28,550 bases of DNA, taken from JAPLCX01 sp964460305. Its GTDB lineage: Bacteria; Auribacterota; Tritonobacteria; UBA1439. A program made the translations under genes and the position numbers. How positions within the stretch are numbered: the first letter of the stretch is position 1; the number at the start of each line of letters is the position of its first letter. The DNA is taken from assembly GCA_964460305.1 (NCBI GenBank), contig CAYWRA010000023.1, positions 1-28,550 of the forward strand, in the 5' to 3' direction. Shown here piece by piece: positions 1 to 6,036 of this stretch. The notes below the pieces were generated by a model. The model made no database searches, was not told the origin of the DNA, and worked only from the letters and a program-made list of their open reading frames with translations.

Positions 1-232
1 CCTCGAATCCTTTAACCGCCTCAGCGATGCTCCGCACGGCCATGTCCGGGGGGGTCTCACTCGTGACAAACCGTCTCTCGGCTATGCCGGTCTTGGCCAG
101 GATCTCACCAGGCGATATACCCTTGAATCCCATAAGGCGGACCAGCTCTTCATTGGTGACCACTTTTCCCGGGACGTAACAACCCAGGGAATGCAATACC
201 ACGTCCGACTTAGGGTTTAATTTACGCTGCAT
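1..232 (-). CDS. fabH: 3-oxoacyl-ACP synthase III (FabH), N-terminal part, cut by window edge
   Basis: Only the first 77 codons are present; the gene runs off the left edge. The translation begins MQRKLNPKSD and then shows the KAS III N-terminus: LGCYVPGKVVTNEEL (residues 17-31), KTGIAERRFV and PDMAVRSIAEAV. FabH condenses acetyl-CoA or another acyl-CoA primer with malonyl-ACP to start type II fatty acid synthesis in the cytosol; the catalytic Cys/His/Asn lie outside the window. An in-frame TAG sits three codons upstream of the ATG at 232, so no longer start is possible. No clear Shine-Dalgarno is visible. It is the last gene of a minus-strand group after a 121-bp gap. A KAS III-like homologue of another pathway cannot be excluded from this fragment. 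Confidence 0.85.
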   Translation of the reverse strand, partial: MQRKLNPKSDVVLHSLGCYVPGKVVTNEELVRLMGFKGISPGEILAKTGIAERRFVTSETPPDMAVRSIAEAVKGFE

Positions 233-353
233 GGTATAATGCTAGAACATTGTCCCAAACCAATCATTAAAAATGTGCGGGATACCCTCGAAATATTTGC
301 AGTATCACCGGGGAACCCCCCGGGGGAGCAAGACACGAGCCACCGAGGCTCTG

Positions 354-947
354 TCATTTCACTATGACGCCGGAAGGGACCGCGAACGCTTTCCCTCCGA
401 GATGGTGGAGGGTGTGCGCGCGTGTATCGCTGACGTTCCACGTCCGGCGAAAGAGCCCGCGTTCAGCGGCTGCGGCCACAACCTTGGCGAGGAAGAGATC
501 GTATTTCCGGGCGAGGCGCTCCTCCCCCGGGATCACCCTGCACTCGAGATGCCCGATGCACTCGCCGATGAGGGGCGCGCTTACCTTACGCGCCGGGAGG
601 GGCGTGAGGCCGAATTTGGCGAATTTGTCGCAGTGCTCGCCCGACTCGCTTCCGCAGGCGATGACCTGCTTCACTAGCGCGCGGTTGGGAATATTGATGA
701 CGAACTCGCCCGTCCCCTTGATGCATCTGAAACTGTAATTCTCGTTCGATATCACCACCGCCAGGACCGCCGAGTCAACGGGGGTCACCCACGCCGCGGT
801 GCACACGTTCGGCCTCCCCCTGTAAAACGTTGACACGAGCACCACCGGACCATGATTGATCAAACGATATGCCAAATCGAGAGGAATTTCCCTCTTCACA
901 AACGCCTCCTTGTTGACCACGGTTCCGCCGCCAGATCGTCCATCCAT
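354..947 (-). CDS. flavin reductase-like FMN-binding protein (flavoredoxin/DIM6-NTAB type)
   Basis: A 197-aa protein of the flavin reductase-like split-barrel family. Visible family features are PLDLAYRLINHGPVVLVST near the N-terminus, GRPNVCTAAWVTPVD, the NENYSFRCIKGTGEFVINIP stretch and a SGEHCDKFAKFGL segment. Members bind FMN or FAD and act as NAD(P)H:flavin oxidoreductases or flavoredoxins; the substrate cannot be told here. The ATG at 947 overlaps the stop of the upstream prenyltransferase gene (TGATG), so the two are probably translationally coupled. A GTG at the valine before NKEAF is a shorter alternative start. Family assignment is good; physiological role unknown. Confidence 0.8.
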   Translation of the reverse strand: MDGRSGGGTVVNKEAFVKREIPLDLAYRLINHGPVVLVSTFYRGRPNVCTAAWVTPVDSAVLAVVISNENYSFRCIKGTGEFVINIPNRALVKQVIACGSESGEHCDKFAKFGLTPLPARKVSAPLIGECIGHLECRVIPGEERLARKYDLFLAKVVAAAAERGLFRRTWNVSDTRAHTLHHLGGKAFAVPSGVIVK

Positions 948-1828
948 CACACTGAAATCAGATACACGACCGCGCAGTAGAGATAGAGCCCCACCATCAG
1001 CTTCCCTTCCCAGCCCGCCTTCGTGAGGTCAGCGATCTTTCGTATCGAGCTCAGGGTCATGACGACGGCCGCGGGGAGGCTGAGATAGACCCAAAGGATT
1101 TGCCGGGAGACAATCCCGGCGGAGAGGGCGGCGGCGGTAAGCAGATAGGCCGCCAACCACATCACCCCAACTCCCCATGCCGCCAGCCTAGCGCCCAACC
1201 TCGCCACGAGCGTCACCTTCCCATGCCGCCTGTCATGATCGAGGTCGGGCAGGCTTTGCACGTAGAGTATCCCACCAGCCAGGACACCTAGAGGCAAGGA
1301 CACAAAGAACTGCGGGAAGCCGACGCGACCGGTCTGGACATAGTATGCGCCGAGCATGATGAGCGGGCCCATGCTTGTCCCCACCGCCACCTCACCCCAT
1401 CCATGGTGCTCGAGCCTGAGAGGGGGACCGACATAGAAAAAACTTACAAACAGCCCGGCCAGACCGAACAGGAGGACGGGCCATCCGCAATGCAGGATTA
1501 TGGGTATACCGATGAGGATACAGGCCCCATAGGCCATCAAAAAACATCGCTTCATTTCCTCCGGCAACAGCTTGCCCTCCTGTATCACCCGGCTGCCGCT
1601 GCTCGCCCCCCCCTCATCAACACCCTGTAAATAATCATAGTAATCATTTGCAACATTGGTCGCCAATTGGACGCCCACGGCCCCAACGATGGAGAGCACT
1701 GCGATGAACCAGTCAATGCGGACGTCATGCGACGCCAGACGAATACCGATAAGGGCAGGCAGCAAGCTCGCTACGAAGAACTGCGGACGTACCGCCTGCA
1801 CCCAGTAGATAAGCTTCTTGATTCTCAC
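947..1828 (-). CDS. menA: UbiA-superfamily polyprenyltransferase, MenA-like
   Basis: An integral membrane prenyltransferase with about eight hydrophobic segments. The first Asp-rich motif NDYYDYLQGVD lies at residues 61-71, and the second, around DLDHDRRHGK, at residues 195-204. These bind Mg2+-prenyl diphosphate. The GK.TLVARLG stretch after the second motif and the overall pattern resemble 1,4-dihydroxy-2-naphthoate octaprenyltransferase (menaquinone synthesis), but other UbiA members cannot be excluded. I chose the GTG at 1828 (VRIKKLIYW) because GAGAGGGG stands just upstream; a TTG at 1870 would add 14 residues. It heads the group prenyltransferase > flavin reductase > FabH. No other men genes are present to confirm menaquinone. 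Confidence 0.72.
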   Translation of the reverse strand: MRIKKLIYWVQAVRPQFFVASLLPALIGIRLASHDVRIDWFIAVLSIVGAVGVQLATNVANDYYDYLQGVDEGGASSGSRVIQEGKLLPEEMKRCFLMAYGACILIGIPIILHCGWPVLLFGLAGLFVSFFYVGPPLRLEHHGWGEVAVGTSMGPLIMLGAYYVQTGRVGFPQFFVSLPLGVLAGGILYVQSLPDLDHDRRHGKVTLVARLGARLAAWGVGVMWLAAYLLTAAALSAGIVSRQILWVYLSLPAAVVMTLSSIRKIADLTKAGWEGKLMVGLYLYCAVVYLISV

Positions 1829-2002
1829 GGCCCCTCTCTCGCATGCGGTTGCGTTGATAGTCTTATGCAACTCGGGCGACCCTCAGGCAGCTTCTCTCTG
1901 CATACAATCCGGGCTCCGTTCCTACGGGAAACAATGTTAAACAAAACGAATGGAAGGTTCGATCAGAGATGCGCTGGAAACCCGCGGATAAAGAACGTAA
2001 CT

Positions 2003-2160
2003 ACAGCAACCCAAGCCTCGGGTCACAAGTTCCGAGTGCAGAATAATTCGGCCCGCAACTCGCAACTGCTGTTACCGCAGTTGGCCCCGCTCCACGAAGC
2101 CTTGTCAGAAATGTTATCTGGCCTGCCAGATGAAGCTCCGTCAGGAACGTAGTCTGGCGG
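2003..2160 (-). repeat. tRNA-Ser 3'-flank repeat, copy 1 (long form)
   Basis: This stretch is homologous to 4266-4389. Shared blocks are acagcaaccc, tcgggtcac, cgagtg, gcaactcgcaactg/tgttaccg and a 43-bp core at 2118-2160. The core (ctggcctgccaga ... gtagtctggcgg) ends in the 3' end of a tRNA-Ser-like sequence. It contains a GCCAGA/TCTGGC stem that uses the encoded CCA. A third copy of the core only is at 5348-5390. The rest of the 1829-2154 gap shows no gene. Confidence 0.75.
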
Positions 2161-2246
2161 AGGGGGTGGGATTTGAACCCACGGTACCCTTTTGGGGTAC
2201 ACACGCTCTCCAGGGCCCTAAGGGCGCCCTTCGGGCCGTGCCGATT
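2155..2246 (-). pseudogene. tRNA-Ser(GGA) pseudogene, 5' end lost, twin hairpin in anticodon stem
   Basis: Reading the minus strand, this matches the intact tRNA-Ser(GGA) from the D-loop (AATCGGCACG) through anticodon arm, long variable arm, T arm, acceptor 3' strand and CCA. The 5' acceptor strand and most of the D arm are replaced by unrelated sequence. A 22-bp near-perfect palindrome (2215-2236, one mismatch) sits in the 5' strand of the anticodon stem, at the same place as in the two 5'-half remnants further on. Without a 5' acceptor strand it cannot be a working tRNA. Confidence 0.8.
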
Positions 2247-2353
2247 GGGAAAAATCCCGACCACAGTTACCACAGTCGAAAGTAAAAAACAAAAGCTTTG
2301 GCTGCTTCCGTATTTCCCTGCTCTCTTTCCCCTAATCTCTTATCTCTGTAGTC

Positions 2354-2444
2354 TGGCGGAGGGGGTGGGATTTGAACCCACGGTACCCTTTTGGAGTACA
2401 CACGCTCTCCAGGCGTGCCGATTAAGCCGCTCTCGCACCCCTCC
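2354..2444 (-). tRNA. tRNA-Ser(GGA)
   Basis: Complete class II tRNA of 91 nt with encoded CCA (2354-2356). Acceptor stem GGAGGGG pairs with CCCCTCC. The anticodon stem CACGC/GCGTG carries the loop CTGGAGA, anticodon GGA. The long variable arm GTACTCC-AAAA-GGGTAC is typical of serine tRNAs, and the T arm contains GGTTCAAATCC. It is the only intact Ser(GGA) gene in the window and lies 12 nt downstream of a broken GIY-YIG gene, so its transcript probably starts inside or upstream of that repeat array. Confidence 0.95.
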
Positions 2445-2456
2445 GGCGTGGTGTAA

Positions 2457-2707
2457 TCAAAACTGATGTTCGGCGATAATCTTTTTCTTCTCCAGAAAAC
2501 CACCTGGATGCTTTAAAAAATACTCTCGCTTATATGCTCTGTCTTGGTAACAAAGGACTCGGAATAAATCAACTTCCACGGTCGGTAAGGCTTGGTATAG
2601 CTCGAACTCCCCGCATTATGCTTTCTCATCCTCTCTTCAAGATTTGATGTGACACCGATATAAAACTGCTTCCGTGTCATGCTTTGCGCCATGTACACAC
2701 AATACAT
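2457..2707 (-). pseudogene. GIY-YIG endonuclease gene, frameshifted, copy proximal to the intact tRNA
   Basis: The N-terminal 64 codons give MYCVYMAQSMTRKQFYIGVT and LEERMRKHNAG. This is a small GIY-YIG nuclease with the two aromatic/Gly motifs (VY, YIG), the following Arg and a His. The frame then hits TAA, but one frame over the expected C-terminus continues: AYKREYFLKHPGGFLEKKKI to TGA at 2457, including the family's RE motif with the metal-binding Glu. One base appears to be missing near 2537 (GAGGCA to GAGCA). The repaired protein would be about 83 aa, normal for the family. The ATG follows the tRNA anticodon-arm remnant directly. Confidence 0.82.
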
Positions 2708-2708
2708 A

Positions 2709-2772
2709 CGCTCTCCAGGGCCCGAAGGGCGCCCTTCGGGCCGTGCCGATTAAGCCGCTCTCGCACCCCTCC
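2709..2772 (-). pseudogene. tRNA-Ser(GGA) 5'-half remnant with twin hairpin (copy B)
   Basis: Contains the tRNA 5' acceptor strand, D arm and anticodon arm (to GAGAGCG), identical to the intact gene except for a perfect 22-bp palindrome at 2720-2741 between the fourth and fifth bases of the anticodon-stem 5' strand. The palindrome can fold as two mini-hairpins, GCCC-GAA-GGGC and GCCC-TTC-GGGC. The tRNA sequence stops where the GIY-YIG ATG begins. Confidence 0.88.
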
Positions 2773-2784
2773 GGCGTGGTGTAA

Positions 2785-3035
2785 TCAAAACTGATGTTCG
2801 GCGATAATCTTTTTCTTCTCCAGAAAACCACCTGGATGCTTTAAAAAATACTCTCGCTTATATGCTCTGTCTTGGTAACAAAGGACTCGGAATAAATCAA
2901 CTTCCACGGTCGGTAAGGCTTGGTATAGCTCGAACTCCCCGCATTATGCTTTCTCATCCTCTCTTCAAGATTTGATGTGACACCGATATAAAACTGCTTC
3001 CGTGTCATGCTTTGCGCCATGTACACACAATACAT
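2785..3035 (-). pseudogene. GIY-YIG endonuclease gene, frameshifted, distal copy
   Basis: Second copy of the GIY-YIG gene, 328 bp upstream (minus sense) of the first and with the same protein sequence and the same missing base, here near 2865. The open part encodes 64 aa and the frame-restored C-terminus ends at 2785. The shared defect means either that the tandem duplication is younger than the frameshift or that the frameshift is tolerated or programmed. Followed after 12 nt by the tRNA 5' half of the next unit. Confidence 0.82.
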
Positions 3036-3036
3036 A

Positions 3037-3100
3037 CGCTCTCCAGGGCCCGAAGGGCGCCCTTCGGGCCGTGCCGATTAAGCCGCTCTCGCACCCCTCC
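3037..3100 (-). pseudogene. tRNA-Ser(GGA) 5'-half remnant with twin hairpin (copy A, outer)
   Basis: Outermost copy of the tRNA-Ser(GGA) 5' half. It carries the same palindrome (3048-3069) in the anticodon stem. Similarity to the intact gene begins only 3 nt before the mature tRNA 5' end (GCC then GGAGGGG), after which the flank is unrelated. It marks the outer boundary of the element array. Confidence 0.88.
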
Positions 3101-3103
3101 GGC

Positions 3104-3266
3104 TACAAAATCCATAATCCCAAGCTGTGTGGGGCGTAGGGAGTGGGGCGTTACGGCGAGAATACCGATCACGCCATACGCCTGACGCCAACACGTACTA
3201 TCCTCTTCCCCAAAGGGGCCCATTTGGGGCGCGGTTACTTATCCTTCGTTCGTGAATAAATCCAGC
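3104..3266. repeat. repeat-only spacer: phrase repeat, twin hairpin and TTAGCC-family end
   Basis: No gene seen. It holds the phrase gtggggcgtagggagtgggg (3129-3148 region), which has a relative at 16310-16335; a twin hairpin CCCC-AAA-GGGG CCCA-TTT-GGGG at 3208-3229; and at 3239-3269 (minus sense) TAAGCTGGATTTATTCACG plus AACGAAGGATAA. The last resembles the start of the repeat at 28495. The TAA of this repeat is the stop codon of the adjoining tadA. Confidence 0.6.
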
Positions 3267-3746
3267 TTAGGGAGAGACCTTTTTCCCTCTCCGGGCGCAG
3301 AAGAAATCTTTGAGTAACGTACTACAGCCTTCCTCCTCAACGCAACCGACGATCTCAACCCTATGGTTAAGGCAACCGTCCTGTAGTATGTTTAGCTTCG
3401 AGCCGGCGGCACCGGCTTTCTCATCCCTCGCGCCAAAGATCACTCTTCCCACTCTTGAGAGGGTAATCGCCCCGGCGCACATGGGGCATGGCTCCTTGGT
3501 CACGTAAAGTTCCGCCCCATCCAGCCGCCAATCCCCGAGGGCGGAAGATGCCTGCGTGAGGGCTATCATTTCCGCATGTGCGGTAGCGTCCTTGAGTTGC
3601 TCGACCTGATTGTGCGCACGACCGATGATGCGTCCCTTATGGACGATCACCGCTCCCACCGGAACCTCACCCTTCTCGAATGCCCGTTCGGCCTCCCTGA
3701 TCGCCTCACGCATGAAGTTTCCATCTCGATCTTTAGCAGGCTTCAT
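3267..3746 (-). CDS. tadA: tRNA adenosine(34) deaminase TadA
   Basis: A 159-aa zinc-dependent deaminase that converts A34 to inosine in the wobble position of tRNA-Arg(ACG). The active site is complete: H57-A-E59 (zinc ligand His and proton-shuttling Glu in TAHAEM) and PCPMC with C87 and C90. The N-terminal FMREAIREAERAFEKGEVPVGAV is typical of TadA. The ATG at 3746 lacks a strong Shine-Dalgarno, but this length matches the family. tRNA-Arg(ACG), its expected substrate, lies 122 bp upstream on the same strand. The stop codon TAA is part of a dispersed repeat end. Confidence 0.95.
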   Translation of the reverse strand: MKPAKDRDGNFMREAIREAERAFEKGEVPVGAVIVHKGRIIGRAHNQVEQLKDATAHAEMIALTQASSALGDWRLDGAELYVTKEPCPMCAGAITLSRVGRVIFGARDEKAGAAGSKLNILQDGCLNHRVEIVGCVEEEGCSTLLKDFFCARRGKKVSP

Positions 3747-3868
3747 TCAAACACGGTTAAAAGTTGAAAGTGCAAGGTGTAAAGAGAGATAAAGATCCTT
3801 GCTTACTCTTCGACTGTAGTCAGTGTCTGTTCTTTGAACTTTATACCTTAAACTTTCGGCTGTAGTAC

Positions 3869-3945
3869 TGGCGCGCCCGGAGGGAGTCGAACCCCCAGCC
3901 TTTTGGTCCGTAGCCAAACGCTCTGTCCAGTTGAGCTACGGGCGC
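3869..3945 (-). tRNA. tRNA-Arg(ACG)
   Basis: Complete 77-nt class I tRNA with encoded CCA (3869-3871). Acceptor GCGCCCG/CGGGCGC, D arm TAGCTCAACTGGACAGAGC, anticodon stem TTTGG/CCAAA with loop CTACGGA (anticodon ACG), T arm GGGGGTTCGACTCCC. A34 should be edited to inosine by TadA, encoded 122 bp downstream. Its 5' end is one base after the stop codon of the small membrane-protein gene, so it probably shares that transcript or has its promoter inside that gene. Confidence 0.96.
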
Positions 3946-3946
3946 G

Positions 3947-4249
3947 CTATTTCCCGATTTCCGCCTTTACTCCCCCAAATATCCCCGCGAAAGTATTATA
4001 CACTAACGCGAAGATAACTCCGCCTACCCCGCCTGTTATTGCCACAATTATGGCATAAGCGAGCGACCGCGGCACCGGCCGCAAGCTATCTATCCTGCTC
4101 TGCAGTTGGCGAAAAGTCTCGAGCGAAAACCGCGGCATGACCCGTAAGTTTACCGCAAGGAAGTAGACCAGTCCAACGATAAAGCACGCGCTAAAAAACA
4201 GCGCAAATACGGAAGCCGGGTTTATCGACTTTATCTCCGAATTCTTCAT
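3947..4249 (-). CDS. small two-TM membrane protein, DUF3566-like
   Basis: About 100 aa with two hydrophobic helices (ASVFALFFSACFIVGLVYFL and YAIIVAITGGVGGVIFALVY) separated by a polar loop of about 35 residues. It ends in VYNTFAGIFGGVKAEIG. The pattern 'two helices, then N-x-F-A-x-x-x-GG-(V/I)-x-x-(E)' resembles DUF3566-type small membrane proteins; function unknown. I chose the ATG at 4249 (MKNSEIKS), with AGGACGGG upstream. The gene ends one base before tRNA-Arg(ACG). The upstream part of its leader is shared with the tRNA-Ser flank repeat. Confidence 0.6.
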   Translation of the reverse strand: MKNSEIKSINPASVFALFFSACFIVGLVYFLAVNLRVMPRFSLETFRQLQSRIDSLRPVPRSLAYAIIVAITGGVGGVIFALVYNTFAGIFGGVKAEIGK

Positions 4250-4265
4250 CCCGTCCTGCTGCTGC

Positions 4266-4473
<208 letters not shown>

Positions 4474-4482
4474 ACAAGCATG

Positions 4483-4752
4483 CTACTCGTCCACTTGCCC
4501 TAACTCTATTAGCAAATCCCTTATCTGCCTCTTTAAATGCTTCTTACCCTCAGACTTCTTTAAGAATTTTTCTCTCCTCCGAGCATCGCTGTCTCGCAGG
4601 TAAGCCTCGTAGTGAATAAGCTCTAGGGGGAGCCGGGACCTCGTTGATATTACCCGTCCCGTTTTATGTTCCTGTATCCTCCTCTTCAAATCCCGAGTAA
4701 ATCCCGTATACAACTGCCCATTACTTAGCCTCAGTACATAGACATAATACAT
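4483..4752 (-). CDS. small GIY-YIG endonuclease inside a tRNA-Ser(CGA) micro-island
   Basis: An 89-aa single-domain GIY-YIG nuclease of the UvrC-N/UPF0213-like type. Visible motifs are MYYVYVLRLSNGQLYTGFT (the Y-V-Y and Y-T-G pair), DLKRRIQEHKTG (conserved Arg and His) and ARRREKFLKK (the metal-binding Glu). The domain therefore looks catalytically intact. The C-terminus is highly basic. The start at 4752 (MYYVY) fits the family; ATG 4761 would add MAI. It begins just after a tRNA-Ser(CGA) 5'-half remnant with a twin hairpin and ends 9 nt before the intact tRNA-Ser(CGA). Codons and position suggest a tRNA-associated selfish gene; the target is inferred, not shown. Confidence 0.85.
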   Translation of the reverse strand: MYYVYVLRLSNGQLYTGFTRDLKRRIQEHKTGRVISTRSRLPLELIHYEAYLRDSDARRREKFLKKSEGKKHLKRQIRDLLIELGQVDE

Positions 4753-4772
4753 AATCGCCATCGAAGAATCAT

Positions 4773-4856
4773 GATTTCGCCCCACCATGCGGCGGGGCGC
4801 CCCGCCTTAATGGCGGGGCGAGTCGTGCGCTATAGGCCGGACTCTGCCACCTCTCC
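4773..4856 (-). pseudogene. tRNA-Ser(CGA) 5'-half remnant with twin hairpin in the anticodon
   Basis: Matches the intact tRNA-Ser(CGA) from its mature 5' end (4856, plus one shared T) through D arm and anticodon arm. A 39-nt insert (4780-4818) interrupts the anticodon after CG, and CG is repeated on the other side, as in a 2-bp target duplication. The insert forms two GC-rich hairpins: CCCCGCC-ATTAA-GGCGGGG and CCCCGCC-GCA-TGGTGGGG. After CGAAATC (the anticodon-stem 3' side) the tRNA match ends and the GIY-YIG leader begins. Confidence 0.88.
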
Positions 4857-4857
4857 A

Positions 4858-5008
4858 ATTTATTTTTGCCGAGGGCTTTCACAAGAAAAGAGTTTGCATC
4901 CTCAAGCTACTGTAGTTTAGCAGCCGGGGAGGCATTCATAAATCTCCGGATCTTTTCCTTATCCAGGACGAAGCCTTCTGGCAAATGATGTTCCCCGAAC
5001 TTCTTCAC
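4858..5008 (-). pseudogene. short conserved-hypothetical gene interrupted by an amber codon
   Basis: GTG at 5008 overlaps the stop of the DUF2007-like gene (GTGA) and has AGAGG upstream. The frame reads MKKFGEHHLPEGFVLDKEKI then RRFMNASPAAKLQ and stops at TAG (4907-4909). The same frame continues with LEDANSFLVKALGKNK up to the tRNA-Ser 5'-half remnant at 4856. Small proteins with a K-L-x-W-L-E-E-A-x-x-F core occur in many bacteria (my recollection of the family). TAG here stands where TGG (Trp) is expected, so I read it as a gene broken by one transition and cut at its 3' end by the micro-island. Readthrough is not excluded. Confidence 0.55.
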
Positions 5009-5274
5009 GATCCCTCTTCTTCTATACTCCGCGCCTCCGTCCCTTCGTTCTCCTGTAAAATCTCCCTCGCCCGCTCCAAATTTACATCGAGAACAAGAAT
5101 CTCCCCATAGTGTTTCCCCATCCACGCCTCTTCTAAACCATCAAGCGGGGGCGACTGAGGCACGCGCCATACCGCCTCAATCCCCTCCGCTTTGAGTCTC
5201 CCGACAATATCGGCCGCCTCCAACCTGTCAGAGGTCCTCATCAACGGGACTAGGCGACTCTCGGACATGTCCAT
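5005..5274 (-). CDS. DUF2007-type putative signal-transducing protein
   Basis: A protein of about 89 aa (MDMSESRLVPLMRTSDRLEA) with the DUF2007/GlnB-like pattern: a strand, R-L-E-A-A-D-I-V-x-R-L-K-A-E-G-I-E-A helix, variable loop, then G-E-I-L-V-L-D-V-N-L-E-R-A-R-E-I-L. These small domains often sit beside other regulators; no ligand is established. I use the ATG at 5274; ATG 5268 and a TTG at 5346 are alternatives, and no start has a clear Shine-Dalgarno. It overlaps the next small gene by 4 nt, which suggests an operon. Confidence 0.65.
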   Translation of the reverse strand: MDMSESRLVPLMRTSDRLEAADIVGRLKAEGIEAVWRVPQSPPLDGLEEAWMGKHYGEILVLDVNLERAREILQENEGTEARSIEEEGS

Positions 5275-5347
5275 GACACAGCCCACAGTCAAAAGCCCCA
5301 AGAACAAGGTCCCGAAGCTGTTCCCCTCTAAAATGGCATTTCCCAAC

Positions 5348-5390
5348 CTGGCCTGCCAGACGAAGCTCCGTCAGGAACGTAGTCTGGCGG
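5348..5390 (-). repeat. tRNA-Ser 3'-flank repeat, core-only copy 3
   Basis: 43-bp core nearly identical to 2118-2160 (two or fewer differences by eye) and close to 4347-4389. Again it abuts the 3' (CCA) end of a tRNA-Ser-like sequence, here a degenerate remnant. Confidence 0.75.
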
Positions 5391-5429
5391 ATAGGGAGGG
5401 ATGATTCGCTGCGCTCACCCTTCGGGCTC

Positions 5430-5458
<29 letters not shown>
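5387..5458 (-). pseudogene. degenerate tRNA-Ser remnant with hairpin insert
   Basis: On the minus strand the 3' part reads GCGAATCATCCCTCCCTATC then CGCCA, close to the T-arm/acceptor end of tRNA-Ser(GCU). The 5' part reads GGATAATC, which could pair with CTATCC. Between them, a 9-bp stem AGTCGCCCC-AAA-GGGGCGACT and the segment GAGCCCGAAGGGTGAGCGC replace the tRNA body. I read it as a decayed tRNA-Ser copy; the 5' boundary is uncertain. Confidence 0.45.
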
Positions 5459-5614
<156 letters not shown>

Positions 5615-5616
<2 letters not shown>

Positions 5617-5667
5617 TCCAACTCAGCCGGTTATGGAACTAATTGACATAACCGGCTGAGTTGGAGG
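5615..5667. repeat. 21-bp perfect inverted repeat touching the tRNA-Ser(GCU) 5' end
   Basis: Arms 5615-5635 and 5647-5667 are exact complements over 21 bp, with an 11-nt loop (gaactaattga). The first two bases of the tRNA lie inside the arm. In the precursor RNA this hairpin would stack directly on the tRNA 5' end, where RNase P must cut. Confidence 0.85.
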
Positions 5668-5725
5668 ATCCCGAGGCCCTATTCCTCAGGCCGAGGGATA
5701 TTTACACTCTCAAAACTGCCCCGGC

Positions 5726-5734
5726 ATTATAGCA
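5726..5734 (-). promoter_or_regulatory. extended -10 promoter, likely for tRNA-Ser(GCU)
   Basis: On the minus strand TGCTATAAT (TGn plus a perfect -10 hexamer) lies about 110 bp upstream of tRNA-Ser(GCU), with no intervening gene. No good -35 hexamer is present, as is usual for extended -10 promoters. Confidence 0.55.
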
Positions 5735-5830
5735 CACCGTCGCTACAAGGTGGTATCTGCGAATATCTTTGGTGGCGCCACCACTGGTCTTAGATCCAGG
5801 CTAACCCACCAGCGTTCACCCTACGGGTCG

Positions 5831-5996
5831 AACCAGGCCCCGAGGGGGCCCCGTTGGGGCCCGCCCAAAGGGCGGGACGGTGCGGGGTTAGCCCCGCACC
5901 GACTAGTCTGGTGCGGAATGTGACAATCTTGATTAACTATCTGCGCTACAGTAAGTATTTATCGGCCGATCAAAGTTGATGAATAGATCAGGCTAA
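5831..5996. repeat. GC triple hairpin followed by a 109-bp TTAGCC element (reverse copy)
   Basis: At 5838-5877 C-runs and G-runs alternate around short loops (CCCC-ga-GGGG, GCCCC-gtt-GGGGC, CCGCCC-aaa-GGGCGG). At 5888-5996 is an element whose reverse complement begins TTAGCCTGATCTATTCATCA and ends GGTGCGGGGCTAA. It matches 17044-17153 over its whole length, strongest at both ends. A conserved hairpin CCGCACC-n9-GGTGCGG lies near one end. The surrounding 5670-6036 gap shows no gene. Confidence 0.75.
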
Positions 5997-6036
5997 GGGG
6001 TCCCCTCGGGACGCGGCCAAAAACTTTATAGGCGGG

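Larger units (their letters stand above)
2414..3103 (-). repeat. 328-bp tandem repeat: tRNA-Ser 5' half + twin hairpin + GIY-YIG gene
   Basis: Two tandem units with a period of 328 bp (2414-2741 and 2742-3069), plus a third partial unit (3070-3103). On reading, the copies look identical over the GIY-YIG part. On the minus strand each unit reads: tRNA-Ser(GGA) 5' half, 22-bp palindrome in the anticodon stem, rest of the anticodon arm, a frameshifted GIY-YIG gene, 12 nt, and the 5' end of the next tRNA. The last tRNA is the intact one. The array looks like unequal crossing-over between tRNA 5' halves. Confidence 0.9.

Noticed and set aside
354..738. Two plus-strand frames of about 125-135 codons over the flavin reductase gene
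   Set aside because: The minus-strand product matches the flavin reductase family over its whole length; the plus frames have no such support.
2267..2831. Minus-strand frames beginning MVFWRRKRLSPNISF
   Set aside because: They read the GIY-YIG tail out of frame and then straight through tRNA-Ser sequence; not proteins.
2414..3103. CRISPR array
   Set aside because: Only two long units with a 328-bp period, each containing a gene and a tRNA half; no short repeat/spacer pattern and no cas genes.
4773..4856. Self-splicing or archaeal-type tRNA intron
   Set aside because: The insert is a closed GC hairpin with no group I core and no bulge-helix-bulge exon ends, and the 3' half of the tRNA does not follow; an intact tRNA copy exists next door.
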